From positions 124,001 through 188,000 of the forward strand of contig NZ_CP141606.1 of NCBI RefSeq assembly GCF_035593345.1: a DNA stretch of 64,000 nucleotides, given 5' to 3'. The first letter of the stretch is position 1. The number at the start of each line of letters is the position of its first letter. The position numbers and the translations under genes were made by a program. Positions 31,179 to 40,948 of the stretch are shown one piece after another. This DNA comes from Lelliottia sp. JS-SCA-14. Lineage in GTDB: Bacteria > Pseudomonadota > Gammaproteobacteria > Enterobacterales > Enterobacteriaceae. The notes below the pieces were generated by a model that was given only the letters and a program-made list of their open reading frames with translations, searched no databases and was not told the origin of the DNA.

Positions 31179-31949
31179 TCACGCTTTCTCTGAGTAGCCG
31201 CGGTTCAGTGCCCACAGCTCGGTGTATTTGTTGAAAGTATACTGGGCATTCACCACCGCCAGTAACCAGCCCTGTTTGCCATCCAGAATGCCTGCGCGCA
31301 GTACCAGCGTTTTCAGAAACGCGCCCAGCGTGTGAGCGAAGATACCGGCAATCGAGGCTTTCTTGCCGCGCTGGTGGCGCTCCTGCGCCCATGCGGTTGC
31401 ATAGCTGAGCTGTTTGCGCTGGAAGCTGGAAAAATCCCGACAGGTAAGATGACGCAAATCGCCTTGCAGGTTGATCACCTCGGCGTTCGCGCACTCCAGC
31501 GATTCGTGCACCAGATTGCTGTTGTACTGGTAGCGCTCGCGTTCATACAAGCGCATGACGCGGTCGGGATACCAGCCGCTGTGGCGCATAAAGCGTCCGA
31601 GGAAATAGTTGCGGCGGGCGATGCTATAAACTGCGCCAGGTTTTGGCGAGGCCAGCACTGACTGAAGGGATTGCTGCAATTCCGGCGTCACGCGCTCGTC
31701 GGTGTCGATCATCAGCACGTAATCGCCGGTGGCAAAAGATTGTGCGCGCTGGCGCTGAATGCCGTAGCCCTGCCAGTCCGTATCGATGAAGACCTTTGCA
31801 CCCGCGGCGCGGGCGACCTCAAGGGTGTTGTCGCTGCTGCCTGAATCGAGGAGGATAATTTCGTCGGCCCAGGCGACAGAGGCCAGGCAGTCCGGAAGCA
31901 GGTCAGCGGCGTTTTTGGCGATCATCACGACCGACAGACGCTTGGACAT
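31179..31949 (-). CDS. waaE: LPS core beta-glucosyltransferase WaaE (256 aa)
   Basis: A GT2 family glycosyltransferase with an N-terminal [20 protein letters not shown] and [14 protein letters not shown], and the metal-binding DTDERV. It matches WaaE (KdtX) of Klebsiella, Serratia and Enterobacter, which adds beta-1,4-glucose to heptose I of the inner core. The ATG overlaps the waaA stop (TAATG), giving 256 residues; the frame is open for 34 more codons within waaA, but they lie in the coding end of that gene. It is cotranscribed with waaA and coaD. E. coli K-12 lacks waaE. Confidence 0.92.
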   Translation of the reverse strand: MSKRLSVVMIAKNAADLLPDCLASVAWADEIILLDSGSSDNTLEVARAAGAKVFIDTDWQGYGIQRQRAQSFATGDYVLMIDTDERVTPELQQSLQSVLASPKPGAVYSIARRNYFLGRFMRHSGWYPDRVMRLYERERYQYNSNLVHESLECANAEVINLQGDLRHLTCRDFSSFQRKQLSYATAWAQERHQRGKKASIAGIFAHTLGAFLKTLVLRAGILDGKQGWLLAVVNAQYTFNKYTELWALNRGYSEKA

Positions 31950-33223
31950 TAATGGCTCCGCTGAGGCAGATAAGGTTGCAGAAGTTGCAGCAGACGGGTC
32001 AGCGCGCCCTGGTTCTGATGCAGCACTTCGACGGCATGACGACCGTACCACAGGCGGTAATCTTCGTCGGTGAGCAGGGTCGAGACCTCTTTCACCACCG
32101 AGTCCGCGTCGGTTACGGTAATTAAGCCATCGGCTTGCTGCAATTTAGCGCAGATATCTTTGAAGTTAAATGTGTGCGGGCCCATCAGCACCGGAATGGC
32201 GTGTGCGGCCGGCTCCAGCGGGTTATGACCGCCGCGCTCGACAAGGCTTCCGCCAACGAAGGCCAGATCGGCAATTCCGTACAGCAGCATCAGTTCGCCC
32301 ATCGTATCGCCAATCACCACCTGGGTGCTGCCGGATGGGATCTCACCGCTGCTGCGCAGGGTGAAGCTAAATCCGCCTTTCTGCACCATTTCACGCGCGT
32401 CTATAAAGCGCTCCGGATGGCGAGGAACGAGAATCAGCAGTAAATCGGGGAATTTCTCCAGCAGCTTGCGATGCGCCTGCAGGATAATCTCTTCTTCGCC
32501 GTCATGCGTGCTGGTGGCAATCCACACCTGGCGGCGCGGGGCCCACTGGCGGCGCAACGTGACGGCGCGGGCGGCGAGTTCTGGCGTGACGGAAATATCA
32601 AATTTCAGGCTACCCGTGACGGCGAGCTGATTGCGTTTCAATCCCAGGGAGATAAAGCGCGCGCCGTCCTCTTCGTTTTGGGCGGCGATCAGCGTGATTT
32701 TCGCCAGCAGGCGGCGCATAAAGCTGCCCAGCTTGCCGTAGCCTTTGGCCGAGCGTTCCGACAGGCGGGCGTTAGCGACGACCAGCGGAATTTTACGGGC
32801 ATGCAGGGCGGAAATCATATTCGGCCACAGTTCGGTTTCCATCACGATCACCAGCTTCGGACGCACGGTGTTGAGGAAACGGTTCATGGCGCAGGGTAAA
32901 TCGTACGGCAGATAGACGTGATGGACATCTTTACCGAAGGCCGACATGGCGCGTTCGGAGCCGGTCGGCGTCATTGTGGTGACGGTAATCGGCAGCGAAG
33001 GATAGCGGTGGCGCAGGGCGCGGACCAACGGGATCGCGGCCAGCGTCTCGCCGACAGAAACGGAATGCAGCAAAATACCGTCCGGGGCGACCTTATTGCG
33101 GCAATAGCCATAACGTTCAGCCCAGCGTTTTCGGTACGCAGGCGCTTTACGGCTACGAAGCAGCAGTCGCAGCCACACCAGTGGCTGAATAATGTAGAGC
33201 AGGGCGGTATACAACAATTCCAA
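31949..33223 (-). CDS. waaA: Kdo transferase WaaA (424 aa)
   Basis: WaaA (KdtA) transfers two Kdo residues to lipid IVA at the inner membrane. An N-terminal membrane anchor ([20 protein letters not shown]) is followed by [18 protein letters not shown], holding the catalytic Glu, and the donor-binding [20 protein letters not shown]. The start appears to be TTG: E. coli has MLELLYTA and this gene aligns with TTG-GAA-TTG-TTG. No ATG or GTG lies upstream in frame close by, and the ribosome site is weak. Confidence 0.94.
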   Translation of the reverse strand: MELLYTALLYIIQPLVWLRLLLRSRKAPAYRKRWAERYGYCRNKVAPDGILLHSVSVGETLAAIPLVRALRHRYPSLPITVTTMTPTGSERAMSAFGKDVHHVYLPYDLPCAMNRFLNTVRPKLVIVMETELWPNMISALHARKIPLVVANARLSERSAKGYGKLGSFMRRLLAKITLIAAQNEEDGARFISLGLKRNQLAVTGSLKFDISVTPELAARAVTLRRQWAPRRQVWIATSTHDGEEEIILQAHRKLLEKFPDLLLILVPRHPERFIDAREMVQKGGFSFTLRSSGEIPSGSTQVVIGDTMGELMLLYGIADLAFVGGSLVERGGHNPLEPAAHAIPVLMGPHTFNFKDICAKLQQADGLITVTDADSVVKEVSTLLTDEDYRLWYGRHAVEVLHQNQGALTRLLQLLQPYLPQRSH

Positions 33224-33333
33224 GCGATTATCCGTTTTTGAGTTTCGGCGGGCAAATTCTAAGCATTTAGGCGGGGTAAAGCTATCTCTTTGGCGTTTTT
33301 GCTCGCCCGGTTGGCGGTGTTGCGTTCATTTAG

Positions 33334-33365
33334 AGCAAAAAAAACGGGCAATCACTTGCCCGTTT
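33334..33365 (-). terminator. Terminator after the 33379-35013 gene
   Basis: A perfect 10-bp stem (AAACGGGCAA, 33342-33351, with 33356-33365) lies 13 bp past the stop. On the minus strand it runs into eight T residues. It separates the waaA-waaE-coaD run from the genes upstream. Confidence 0.85.
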
Positions 33366-33378
33366 AGTCTCTTGTGGA

Positions 33379-35013
33379 TTACCGCTCTGCTTCAGGAAGC
33401 GCATTCAAATGGTAGGTCACACGCTCCGACAGGCCGCGAATATCTCCACCGGTAATGAAGAAACTGTCGTCTTTCTGATTCGGGTTACTCACTGAATAGC
33501 CGAGCATTTTGTTAATCAACGTTGCCACCTGGAAGTGGTTCAACGGGATTTGCGGGCTAATGGCATTCATGGAGTAGGCCGGATCGTTGCTGAAATAAAG
33601 GAACGGTACCTGAGCAATCGGCATTTCCACGACCGAGTGGCCGAATAAGCCGCCGTCGCCTACGCGCTCCCCGTGATCCGAGGTGATAAAGACCAGCACC
33701 GGCAGCTTAGATTTTGCCATCGTGGTACGAATCGCAGAGGCCAGTTCTTTGTCGTACAGGCGAACGGCATCGTCGTACTCATTTTTCTTCTGCGCAACGT
33801 CATCACTCAGACGTGGCGTGGAGAATTTAGCAAAGCCTTGTGGGATATTACGCTCGTAAGGAATATGCGGCGCACGGCTATTGAGCACCATCAGGAACGG
33901 CTTGTTCCAGTCCAGAGCGGCTTTTTCGACAGACGGAGTGAGTACCACATCTGCACCGACATCGGGAGCCGGGCGGATCTGCGTATCTTCCCACAGATCA
34001 ATATCGTGGATACCGATCCAATTGCTTAACCCTTCCAGGCCTTGAGCCGAGATGAACGCGGTCTGATAACCCTGCTTTTTCGCATTAGCAAAGATATTGG
34101 TCGATTTCGATTTGTACGCGCCGTAGTTGTCCGGTTCGCGCAGGTTGTTCACCAGCATCGGAATAGCCACGCGCGTCGACACGGCGTTAGAGACAATCAG
34201 ACGACCCGTACCTTGATACTGCTGCATCAGCGCTTTCAGTTCTGGCGTGGTATCACGCTCGTAGCCCAGGGCGCTCACGTGGTGCGGGTTCAGGCTCTCG
34301 CCAATCGCCAGGATGATGGAGTATTTACCCGCGTGCGAGCCTTCCACAGGCGTGACCTTGTACGGCTCATAATGGGTGACGCTCTGGTTTTCGCCGGAAA
34401 GCGCTTCCGGGATCAGACGGATGGCGCTGAAGCTCATGGCCGACAAACCGTTACGCAGCAGTGAGTGGCGAAGATCAGGGTTGAACTTATACATCTGCCC
34501 GTCGATCGCTTTATAGAACTGCCCGGCAAACATCACCACGATAGCCAGCAGACATGGCATTGCCAGCCATTTATGCCACTGCGGTGCCATCCGGCGGGTA
34601 AAGACCAGTGCAAATACCACTGCAACGATCATGATGGCAAAGTAGATGCCCAGCGAACCGAGGCTATCGGTAATCCCACTGGCAATATCTTTTGTTTCAA
34701 CGAAAGCCAGCCACACTTCGCTGGGGCCGTAGAACTGACCGTAGAATTGGTAATAAACCGCTTCTGAGATCTGCACGATAAATGTCACGGCCAGCAGCAG
34801 GCGAGTGAGGAAGAAGCGTGCGCTTATGGCTGCTAAAAACGAAATGATCAGATAAAGGGAGATATCTCCGGCTTTCGGTTGGTAAACGTGATCTTTTAAC
34901 AGAATGATGATTTCGGAAAGCGAAAACAGCACCAGGAAAGCCAGCGTCAACACCAGCGTGCGCAGGATATTGCGACGTGGCGTGAGTGATGATTGTGTAG
35001 ATGTTTTAAACAT
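33379..35013 (-). CDS. Sulfatase/phosphoethanolamine-transferase-like membrane protein in the LPS core cluster (544 aa)
   Basis: Five hydrophobic segments in the first 170 residues precede a periplasmic alkaline-phosphatase-superfamily domain. Active-site marks are ILAIGESLNPHHVSALGYER (nucleophile region), VSTRVAIPML, RAPHIPYERNIP and FITSDHGERVGDGGLFGHS with the metal-binding DHGE and His. This is the fold of enzymes that add phosphoethanolamine to lipid A or core sugars. The place in the core cluster argues for LPS modification; the acceptor is unknown. I start at MFKTSTQ (35013); a TTG four codons upstream is possible. Confidence 0.85.
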   Translation of the reverse strand: MFKTSTQSSLTPRRNILRTLVLTLAFLVLFSLSEIIILLKDHVYQPKAGDISLYLIISFLAAISARFFLTRLLLAVTFIVQISEAVYYQFYGQFYGPSEVWLAFVETKDIASGITDSLGSLGIYFAIMIVAVVFALVFTRRMAPQWHKWLAMPCLLAIVVMFAGQFYKAIDGQMYKFNPDLRHSLLRNGLSAMSFSAIRLIPEALSGENQSVTHYEPYKVTPVEGSHAGKYSIILAIGESLNPHHVSALGYERDTTPELKALMQQYQGTGRLIVSNAVSTRVAIPMLVNNLREPDNYGAYKSKSTNIFANAKKQGYQTAFISAQGLEGLSNWIGIHDIDLWEDTQIRPAPDVGADVVLTPSVEKAALDWNKPFLMVLNSRAPHIPYERNIPQGFAKFSTPRLSDDVAQKKNEYDDAVRLYDKELASAIRTTMAKSKLPVLVFITSDHGERVGDGGLFGHSVVEMPIAQVPFLYFSNDPAYSMNAISPQIPLNHFQVATLINKMLGYSVSNPNQKDDSFFITGGDIRGLSERVTYHLNALPEAER

Positions 35014-35031
35014 GTTCAGACTCAATCCAAC

Positions 35032-36003
35032 TCAGAACTTTTTAGTCAGCGGACGAATGGCTTTACCGAATCCAAAGCGCAGCGCGCGAACCAGTGTGGG
35101 GCGAGTGTGCAATCCTTTACGCCAGGTATCCTGAAACAGGGCATACCAGCGCGCGGCGACCGCCTCGCGGGAATAGACCTGCAGACGTTTATCACCCTGT
35201 TCACGCATCTGACGATACAGCTCAGGAGAATTTTTTAAGCGCATAATAGCCTCGAACGCCTCATCCGGGTTTTTCGCAATCAGGTAATCCAGCTCGCTTT
35301 CGCGAATTGCGCGGTAAGAGGGTTCGTCGTCACAGACCATTACCGTCTTGCCCAGCCAGTTATTAATCAGCTTACTGGCGGGTTTGCGGGCAAGTTTATG
35401 ATCGTGAGATTTACGGAAACTGATACAAACATCCACGTCCTGGTAGTTCGTCCAGTTATCAAATGAGATGCGCAGCTCGATGCCTTGCTCCGCCAGGCGC
35501 TGTTTAAAATCGCCTTCGCGATAAGCTTCCGGGAAGCTGTCTACGCGCCCAAAGAAAGCCACGGTTTTGACGGTTTCATCCGTGCGTTCACGGGGCTTCA
35601 CACCAGGCTGCGGCCAGTACGGCACGAAAATACGATTACTGTGACCGTCGACTTCCGGGTTCTGATCGACGACGACATCAGCGCCAATGACCGGTGGACG
35701 ATCGGCACGAGCGACCACGGTTAAACCGCGCCACGGCTTCACGCGAGAGCCAAAGTCATCGTTGTGCATCAGGTTGATGGCATCTGCCCGACACTCTGAG
35801 CCAAATGAGCACTCAATATCGTCACCGTAATAGTGTTTAAGCGCCAGGGTGGTCTGGAAAGTCCAGCCGCCGCGACCTCCGCAATAAAAACGTTCAGGAA
35901 TGCTATCCGGATTTACGCGGTTATCCAGCAATGTCTGGAAGTCAGCATAGTTTTTAGCAATAAAATCAGCGCGGGAAACCGCGTGTAGTTTGAGTTTACT
36001 CAT
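35032..36003 (-). CDS. Glycosyltransferase-like protein of the LPS core cluster (323 aa)
   Basis: The protein has no N-terminal signal or helices. It begins KLKLHAVSRADFIAKNYADF and has an ERFYCGGRGGW segment, an acidic/nucleotide-loop region AFFGRVDSFPE, and a late CISFRKSHDHKLARKPASKL followed by GKTVMVCDDEPSYRAIRES, which resembles the donor-binding C-terminal half of GT-B enzymes. I do not recognise its sugar. It lies 6 bp (by stop-to-start) from the upstream WaaH-like gene and shares its strand. An ATG one codon upstream (36006) could equally be the start. Confidence 0.65.
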   Translation of the reverse strand: MSKLKLHAVSRADFIAKNYADFQTLLDNRVNPDSIPERFYCGGRGGWTFQTTLALKHYYGDDIECSFGSECRADAINLMHNDDFGSRVKPWRGLTVVARADRPPVIGADVVVDQNPEVDGHSNRIFVPYWPQPGVKPRERTDETVKTVAFFGRVDSFPEAYREGDFKQRLAEQGIELRISFDNWTNYQDVDVCISFRKSHDHKLARKPASKLINNWLGKTVMVCDDEPSYRAIRESELDYLIAKNPDEAFEAIMRLKNSPELYRQMREQGDKRLQVYSREAVAARWYALFQDTWRKGLHTRPTLVRALRFGFGKAIRPLTKKF

Positions 36004-36011
36004 CATGTCCG

Positions 36012-36995
36012 TTAGCCGAGAATTTTTTTAAGACGAAAGTAGCGACGTCCCAGACGCCAGCGTTGACGTAAGCCACGCGCATTTTTCCAGATCATTGACC
36101 AGATGCCACGATCGAACAGCTCCTGGGTGATCTCGCGTTTTTTCGCCATATCCTGGATGTTGTTGATGCTATGCAGGATCCCCAAACCCTCTTTGGCGAT
36201 CTGCCAGTGACAGGCAGGAACACGCTTAACCTGTTCCGGATGGCGCAGATTAATAGCCTCCAGCATCTCCAGTATTTTCATATAGTGGCGAGACGAGCGC
36301 ATCCGCGTATCGTCAGTACCTGGCGTATGGGAAACCGACGCCGAGTGAATCAGATAATCATAAAAGACTTCATCCACATACTGAACGCGTTTGGCGGTCA
36401 GCAATACTTCTGTCGTCCACGGGATATCCTGATGGCGTAGGCCGTGCTCGAAGGTAAAACCTTGTTCTTTGAGAAAGGCATGGCGATAGATATTCAGCCA
36501 GGTCACGTGCAAGAACTTGCGTGATTCCAGCGCCATTTGCAGCCAGGTCGGCCCGTCCAGAACGCCAGTGGAGGTCAGTTTGTCAGACGGGAAAATTTTC
36601 TTCGACGGACGACCATCATCATAGATATAGGTGCCGTTGCAGGTAGCGACGTCAAGATTACCGGCATAGGCGATCTCCAGCAGGCGCGGATACATGCCTG
36701 GATAGATAACATCGTCGATATCCGGGAAAGCGACATACTCCCCTTTCGCGACCGCAAGACCGGTATTACGCGCTGCGGAGACGCCGCCGTTGGGCTGAAC
36801 AATCACCTGAAAATCGCTAAATTCGCTGGCGTAGCTCGCGATAATTTCCGCAGAACCATCCGTAGAACCGTCATTGACGACGATCAGTTCCAGACTTTCC
36901 AGGTTCTGCTTCTTAATGCTGTCAAAAAAAGCGCTCAGGAAGGATTCGCCGTTATAAACAGCGACAACGAGGCTTAATTGAGGCGTTCCAGACAT
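36012..36995 (-). CDS. GT2 glycosyltransferase, WaaH-like (327 aa)
   Basis: A GT-A fold glycosyltransferase: LSLVVAVYNGESFLSAFF, VVNDGSTDGSAEII, a PNGGVSAARNTGLAVAKGEY loop and the metal-binding FPDIDDVIYPGMYPRL. Long stretches resemble E. coli WaaH (YibD), including STGVLDGPTWLQMALESRKF, HVTWLNIYR and GLRHQDIPWTTEVL. WaaH adds glucuronic acid to heptose III of the core; that activity here is inference. In E. coli waaH lies beyond tdh; here the homologue sits inside the core cluster. Confidence 0.8.
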   Translation of the reverse strand: MSGTPQLSLVVAVYNGESFLSAFFDSIKKQNLESLELIVVNDGSTDGSAEIIASYASEFSDFQVIVQPNGGVSAARNTGLAVAKGEYVAFPDIDDVIYPGMYPRLLEIAYAGNLDVATCNGTYIYDDGRPSKKIFPSDKLTSTGVLDGPTWLQMALESRKFLHVTWLNIYRHAFLKEQGFTFEHGLRHQDIPWTTEVLLTAKRVQYVDEVFYDYLIHSASVSHTPGTDDTRMRSSRHYMKILEMLEAINLRHPEQVKRVPACHWQIAKEGLGILHSINNIQDMAKKREITQELFDRGIWSMIWKNARGLRQRWRLGRRYFRLKKILG

Positions 36996-37095
36996 GCATA
37001 CTCCGTATTATTCCGCGCTGCGGCAGCAATCAACGTGTTCAACCCTAACGTTCGATGGCAATTCGACAGCCGACAGGCTAAAGAGTTCGATATGA

Positions 37096-37125
37096 GCGCG
37101 CCGAGGCGGATTAGCTTCGGCGCGC
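37096..37125 (-). other. Hairpin after waaL
   Basis: A perfect 9-bp stem (GCGCGCCGA, 37096-37104 with 37117-37125) lies 12 bp past the waaL stop. It lacks a T-run on the minus strand, so termination is doubtful. Confidence 0.5.
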
Positions 37126-37136
37126 GGTCTAGTGAC

Positions 37137-38507
37137 TCAGGATAGGGTTTCATCTGCTTTGGTCGGCCGTAACGCGCACATCCCGATCAGCAGCCCGGTC
37201 AAGAGGAGGTATTGCTCCAGATAGTGGTCTTTCAGGTTGTGATCGACCATGGTTCTGGAGAAGAAACCGATAGTAAACAGTAACAAGAACATCCCTACCA
37301 TAGTGTTACCGTGACGGAATTCACGCCATCCAACGTACCAGCAGCCAGCCAGCAAGATCAGCCAGCCTGCAATCCCGGCAAATCCATTCTGGATGCCAAA
37401 CTCAATCAGGCCGTAATGGCTGTGCGGAATATTAATCCGGTTATCCTGAGTATCGCGGCGCAGCACGTAGCGGAACGCCTCTTTGCGCGGCCCCATACCT
37501 AAAGGATGTTCAGCGACCAGTTTCCAACCCTGATGGAAGAAGCTGGCGCGACAGCCATTAGAATGGTTCATTGGGCGGCCCAATTCATTGCGTGGCACAG
37601 TCCCGTTCGTTTTGTTGTAGCAGAAACTGGTAAAAGGTGCATTCCAACCTGTAATCGCGTCGGTTTCCAGACTCTGCCAGCGCGGATCGGTTTTCCATGA
37701 TGCATAGCCGAGTAACGCTGAAGCGATAAAGATACCCAGCAGAATGCCACCCGTTAACACCACCCGACTGCGGCGCATGCTGTGCAGGCTCAGCAGCACA
37801 AAGGTAGAGAATAAGCTACCAACAAGACCGATAGTGCCCCAGCGGGTATCAACCAGTGCGGTACAAATCAGATTACAGAGCAGCATGAAGGCCAGGAATG
37901 GGGTCTTCAGGCGTAAAAAGCGCTGATGCAGTAGGCCGCGCGCCAGTAATTCTGCAAGCAGGAAACCGGTGATCATGTTTACCTGGAAACTCATGCGCGT
38001 GCGGTTGTAAACAATCCGCGTTTCACCCCAGTGAATCACTCCGTCGCGCCAGTAAAGCCAGATGGTATCCAGTAAATGGATACAGACGACCCCCCAGAAA
38101 AAGAGCACAATCAGGGTGAAATAGCGCGCTGCAGAAATAGAGGGATACTGGCTTTGAATGGCTGGCAATAGCACCAGGCCCGCGCAGAAAAGTAATACCG
38201 GGCGCAACCATTGTCCGTCCCAGGTGGAAACCATCTCTTTAATATCTGGCGCGACAAAAAAGCCGTTAATCAGGATAAAGAAGGTTAACACCCATATTGC
38301 AATGAGAACGAACTTGATTTTGCTTAGGTCAAGATTTTTTCTGGCCGAGGCTGAGCTAAAAAAGAGACCCAGTGCCACTGCGACGATGGGATAGATCAGG
38401 CCATTGCGGTGAAAAGGAAGCTGGTCATTCGGGATTGGCCAGACAAAACACAAAGCCAGTACAGCCGGTACTAAAAGGCCCGTCAGGATGTTGCGAATAT
38501 TTGTCAT
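37137..38507 (-). CDS. waaL: O-antigen ligase WaaL (456 aa)
   Basis: An inner-membrane protein with about 11-12 helices and a large periplasmic loop, the Wzy_C/O-antigen-ligase layout. The loop has RASFFHQGWKLVAEHPLGMG and NIPHSHYGLIEFGIQNGFAG with the conserved His. WaaL joins undecaprenyl-linked O-antigen to the lipid A-core. WaaL proteins diverge strongly, so the call rests on topology, loop residues and position in the core cluster. It is divergent from the GT4 gene at 38757. Confidence 0.85.
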   Translation of the reverse strand: MTNIRNILTGLLVPAVLALCFVWPIPNDQLPFHRNGLIYPIVAVALGLFFSSASARKNLDLSKIKFVLIAIWVLTFFILINGFFVAPDIKEMVSTWDGQWLRPVLLFCAGLVLLPAIQSQYPSISAARYFTLIVLFFWGVVCIHLLDTIWLYWRDGVIHWGETRIVYNRTRMSFQVNMITGFLLAELLARGLLHQRFLRLKTPFLAFMLLCNLICTALVDTRWGTIGLVGSLFSTFVLLSLHSMRRSRVVLTGGILLGIFIASALLGYASWKTDPRWQSLETDAITGWNAPFTSFCYNKTNGTVPRNELGRPMNHSNGCRASFFHQGWKLVAEHPLGMGPRKEAFRYVLRRDTQDNRINIPHSHYGLIEFGIQNGFAGIAGWLILLAGCWYVGWREFRHGNTMVGMFLLLFTIGFFSRTMVDHNLKDHYLEQYLLLTGLLIGMCALRPTKADETLS

Positions 38508-38685
38508 ATTTATGGTACTGGTTAAGGATTTAGGCTTTTATACCGGTTAGTTAACAGTGCTATACGATAATTCCACGGAGTTCCGATGGGAATAAAAGCG
38601 AGAGAAAAGTACCACAGATGACTTAACTACAGAAGGACAATGTTTGTAAGCAAGAATAATCCAAGACTTCAGGCTAATGCTGACT

Positions 38686-38717
38686 TTGTGCATTCTGCGG
38701 CTGGCAATGTATATAAT
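38686..38717 (+). promoter_or_regulatory. Candidate promoter for the GT4 gene
   Basis: A perfect TATAAT (38712-38717) lies 39 bp upstream of the ATG. The best -35 match, TTGTGC at 38686-38691, is 20 bp away, longer than optimal. The composition here is AT-rich. Confidence 0.4.
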
Positions 38718-38756
38718 GCAGGAAAAGTTCGATTTCGGCCCATTAACAGGAAATGT

Positions 38757-39857
38757 ATGCATATTGTTCACACTGAAGCAGACGGTGGCAAAGGCGGGCA
38801 ACCTCTTCGCATTATCAACGAATCGCTTGGCCTTATTGCTCGCGGCCATCAGGTGACAATTTTGTGTCCGGAAACCGCACCGCTGCATGCTCTTGCCCGT
38901 GAAGCCGGGCTGACGGTGGTGACAATGCCGCTGAGGCGAAAAAACCTCAAAAATCTGCAGTTGCTGCGTAGCTGGATAAAAAACAACCGAAGCTCAATTG
39001 ATGTCATCAATAGTCACAATTCTGCCGATACCTGGCTGGTAGCACTCGCCAATCTGACGCTATTGAATCCTGTCCCACTGGTGCGTACCCGTCATGCATC
39101 AGGGGTACCGCGCAGCAACTGGACTACCCGCTGGCTGTTTAGCAAAGCTTGTGCCCACATTGTGACCACGGGTGAAGCGCTTCGCCATCAGGTGGCGGAT
39201 ATTGGCGTGCCGATGGCGCAGAGCACTTCGGTGCCAAGCGGCGTGGACACTCAGCGTTTTCATCCTGCCGATAAGCAACAGGCTCGCGAGCACTGCGGTT
39301 TGTCACAGGATGATTTCTGGCTCGGGGTGGTCTCACATCTGCGTCCTAACAAAGGCCACAGCGTATTGCTGCGCGCCCTGGCGAAGATCGATAACCCGCA
39401 TATCAAGCTGGCGATCGTCGGTGAGGGGCCACACAAGGCGACACTGGAACAGGAAATCACCGGTCTGGGGTTACAGCAGCGCGTGCTGATGGCCGGGCAT
39501 CGCAGCGATCCGGAGCGCTGGTTCCCGGCGTTTGATATTGCCCTCAGCCCTTCGCACGATATGGAAGGCGTGCCGCAGGGCGTATTGCAGTCCCTGGCCT
39601 CACGTATTGCGACTATCGCCACGGATGCAGGCGGTACGGCGGATGCGGTAATTGACGGTCAGACAGGATTATTGGTTGCTCAGCGCGATGAATCCGCCCT
39701 TCAGGATGCGATAGTAAAACTGTATGACGACGCGGATCTGCGCGAGACGCTGGCGCAGCAGGGATATGACTACCTGTGCGCCCATTTTACGCGCGAATGC
39801 ATGCTGGATGCGATGGAAAAGGTCTTCTCCGATGCCGCTCAGCGTAAGAGATCGTGA
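38757..39857 (+). CDS. GT4 glycosyltransferase of the LPS core (366 aa), WabH candidate
   Basis: A GT-B fold enzyme: MHIVHTEADGGKGGQPLRII at the N-terminus, VPSGVDTQRFHPADKQQAR in the middle, then VVSHLRPNKGHSVLLRAL and the GT4 donor motif SPSHDMEGVPQGVLQSLASR (with the E-x7-E glutamates, here E at EGVPQGVLQ and later). In Klebsiella-type clusters a GT4 enzyme of this sort (WabH) adds a GlcNAc-type residue in the outer core; the match here is by position and family only. I start at ATG 38757 with AGGAAA 6 bases upstream. It is alone on the plus strand in the cluster, and its 3' end overlaps the end of wabG by 19 bp. Confidence 0.78.
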   Translation: MHIVHTEADGGKGGQPLRIINESLGLIARGHQVTILCPETAPLHALAREAGLTVVTMPLRRKNLKNLQLLRSWIKNNRSSIDVINSHNSADTWLVALANLTLLNPVPLVRTRHASGVPRSNWTTRWLFSKACAHIVTTGEALRHQVADIGVPMAQSTSVPSGVDTQRFHPADKQQAREHCGLSQDDFWLGVVSHLRPNKGHSVLLRALAKIDNPHIKLAIVGEGPHKATLEQEITGLGLQQRVLMAGHRSDPERWFPAFDIALSPSHDMEGVPQGVLQSLASRIATIATDAGGTADAVIDGQTGLLVAQRDESALQDAIVKLYDDADLRETLAQQGYDYLCAHFTRECMLDAMEKVFSDAAQRKRS

Positions 39858-40948
39858 TAGAGCGCCTGTAGCTCTTTCGCCATTCTCTCCAGGGTGTAAG
39901 GCTCAGCAGTGGCGCGCGCCGCTGCTGAATAGTCCCGCCCCAGTTTTCGGCCTGTAAGCCATTCGCCGACCACCTGCTGATAGCCGTTGCTGTCCAGCGC
40001 ATCGCGTACCCAACCGTTAGTACCCTCTTCGATCCATTCCGCCGCACCGCAGCCATGGCTGGTCATCAGCGGCAGGCCGCAGGCCAGCGCTTCGACGCAG
40101 ACATTCGGGAACGGATCGTAAAGAGTCGGCAGAATCAATGCATCCGCGGTGCCGTATACCTGACGCACATCAGCGACTGGACCCAGAAAATGAACGCGTG
40201 AAGCCACGCCGAGTGTCTGAGCCAGTTTTTCGAATTTGCGTGCGTGCTTGTCGCGCCCGGCGATCACCAGCCAGACGTCAGGATGCGGCACAATTGCGCG
40301 CAGCGCGGTCGCTACCCCTTTTCGGCTAAAACCGGAACCGACATATGCCAGCACGGGTGCATTGTGCGGAATCCCCCACGCATCGCGCTGAGACAACCTG
40401 CGCACGTCAGGCGAGAAATGTTGGGTATCGACGCCGTTATAAATGACCGTCAATTTGTCGTCCGCCAGGGCAAACCGACGGGCGATATCGTCGCGAACCA
40501 TCTTCGAATTACAGATCACTTTCCGCAGCTGCGGATGAGTAAACATCTGCGCTTCGGCCTGCAAAATATAGCGATGATAGCGGCTCAGTGACTGCGCCCA
40601 GCGCGCCAGCGGCGACAAAATCCGGCTGTATTGCTCAAGCCAGGTGGCGTGAACGCCGTCGCCTGCGCGGAAAATCGTCGCGCCTGGAATTCGCTCATGG
40701 CTCTGCACGATATCAAATTGCGCAAACTGCGCGGCGGCGGCCTCGGCAAAGCCGGATTCGCGACTCAGGCGATTACGAAACGGCGGATTCACCGTCAGCG
40801 TGTTCCAGCCCGCGGCGTCTTCCCACTGGCGGGCAATCAGCGTCACGTTCAGCGCCGTATCCTGTGCCAGGACGTTCAGCGCGCGGGAGACAAAACGCTC
40901 CGCGCCGCCATTGGGATTATAGGTTTGTCGGACGATCGCCAGCTTCAT
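39839..40948 (-). CDS. wabG: LPS core glycosyltransferase WabG (369 aa)
   Basis: A GT4 enzyme: MKLAIVRQTYNPNGGAERFV start, VIYNGVDTQHFSP, YVGSGFSRKGVATALRAI and the donor motif LPTLYDPFPNVCVEALACGL. It resembles Klebsiella WabG, which transfers galacturonic acid to heptose II, and more distantly WaaG, which adds glucose at that place in E. coli. The ATG overlaps the waaQ stop by 4 bp (ATGA). The Gal-A versus glucose specificity cannot be read from sequence. Confidence 0.82.
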   Translation of the reverse strand: MKLAIVRQTYNPNGGAERFVSRALNVLAQDTALNVTLIARQWEDAAGWNTLTVNPPFRNRLSRESGFAEAAAAQFAQFDIVQSHERIPGATIFRAGDGVHATWLEQYSRILSPLARWAQSLSRYHRYILQAEAQMFTHPQLRKVICNSKMVRDDIARRFALADDKLTVIYNGVDTQHFSPDVRRLSQRDAWGIPHNAPVLAYVGSGFSRKGVATALRAIVPHPDVWLVIAGRDKHARKFEKLAQTLGVASRVHFLGPVADVRQVYGTADALILPTLYDPFPNVCVEALACGLPLMTSHGCGAAEWIEEGTNGWVRDALDSNGYQQVVGEWLTGRKLGRDYSAAARATAEPYTLERMAKELQALYHDLLR

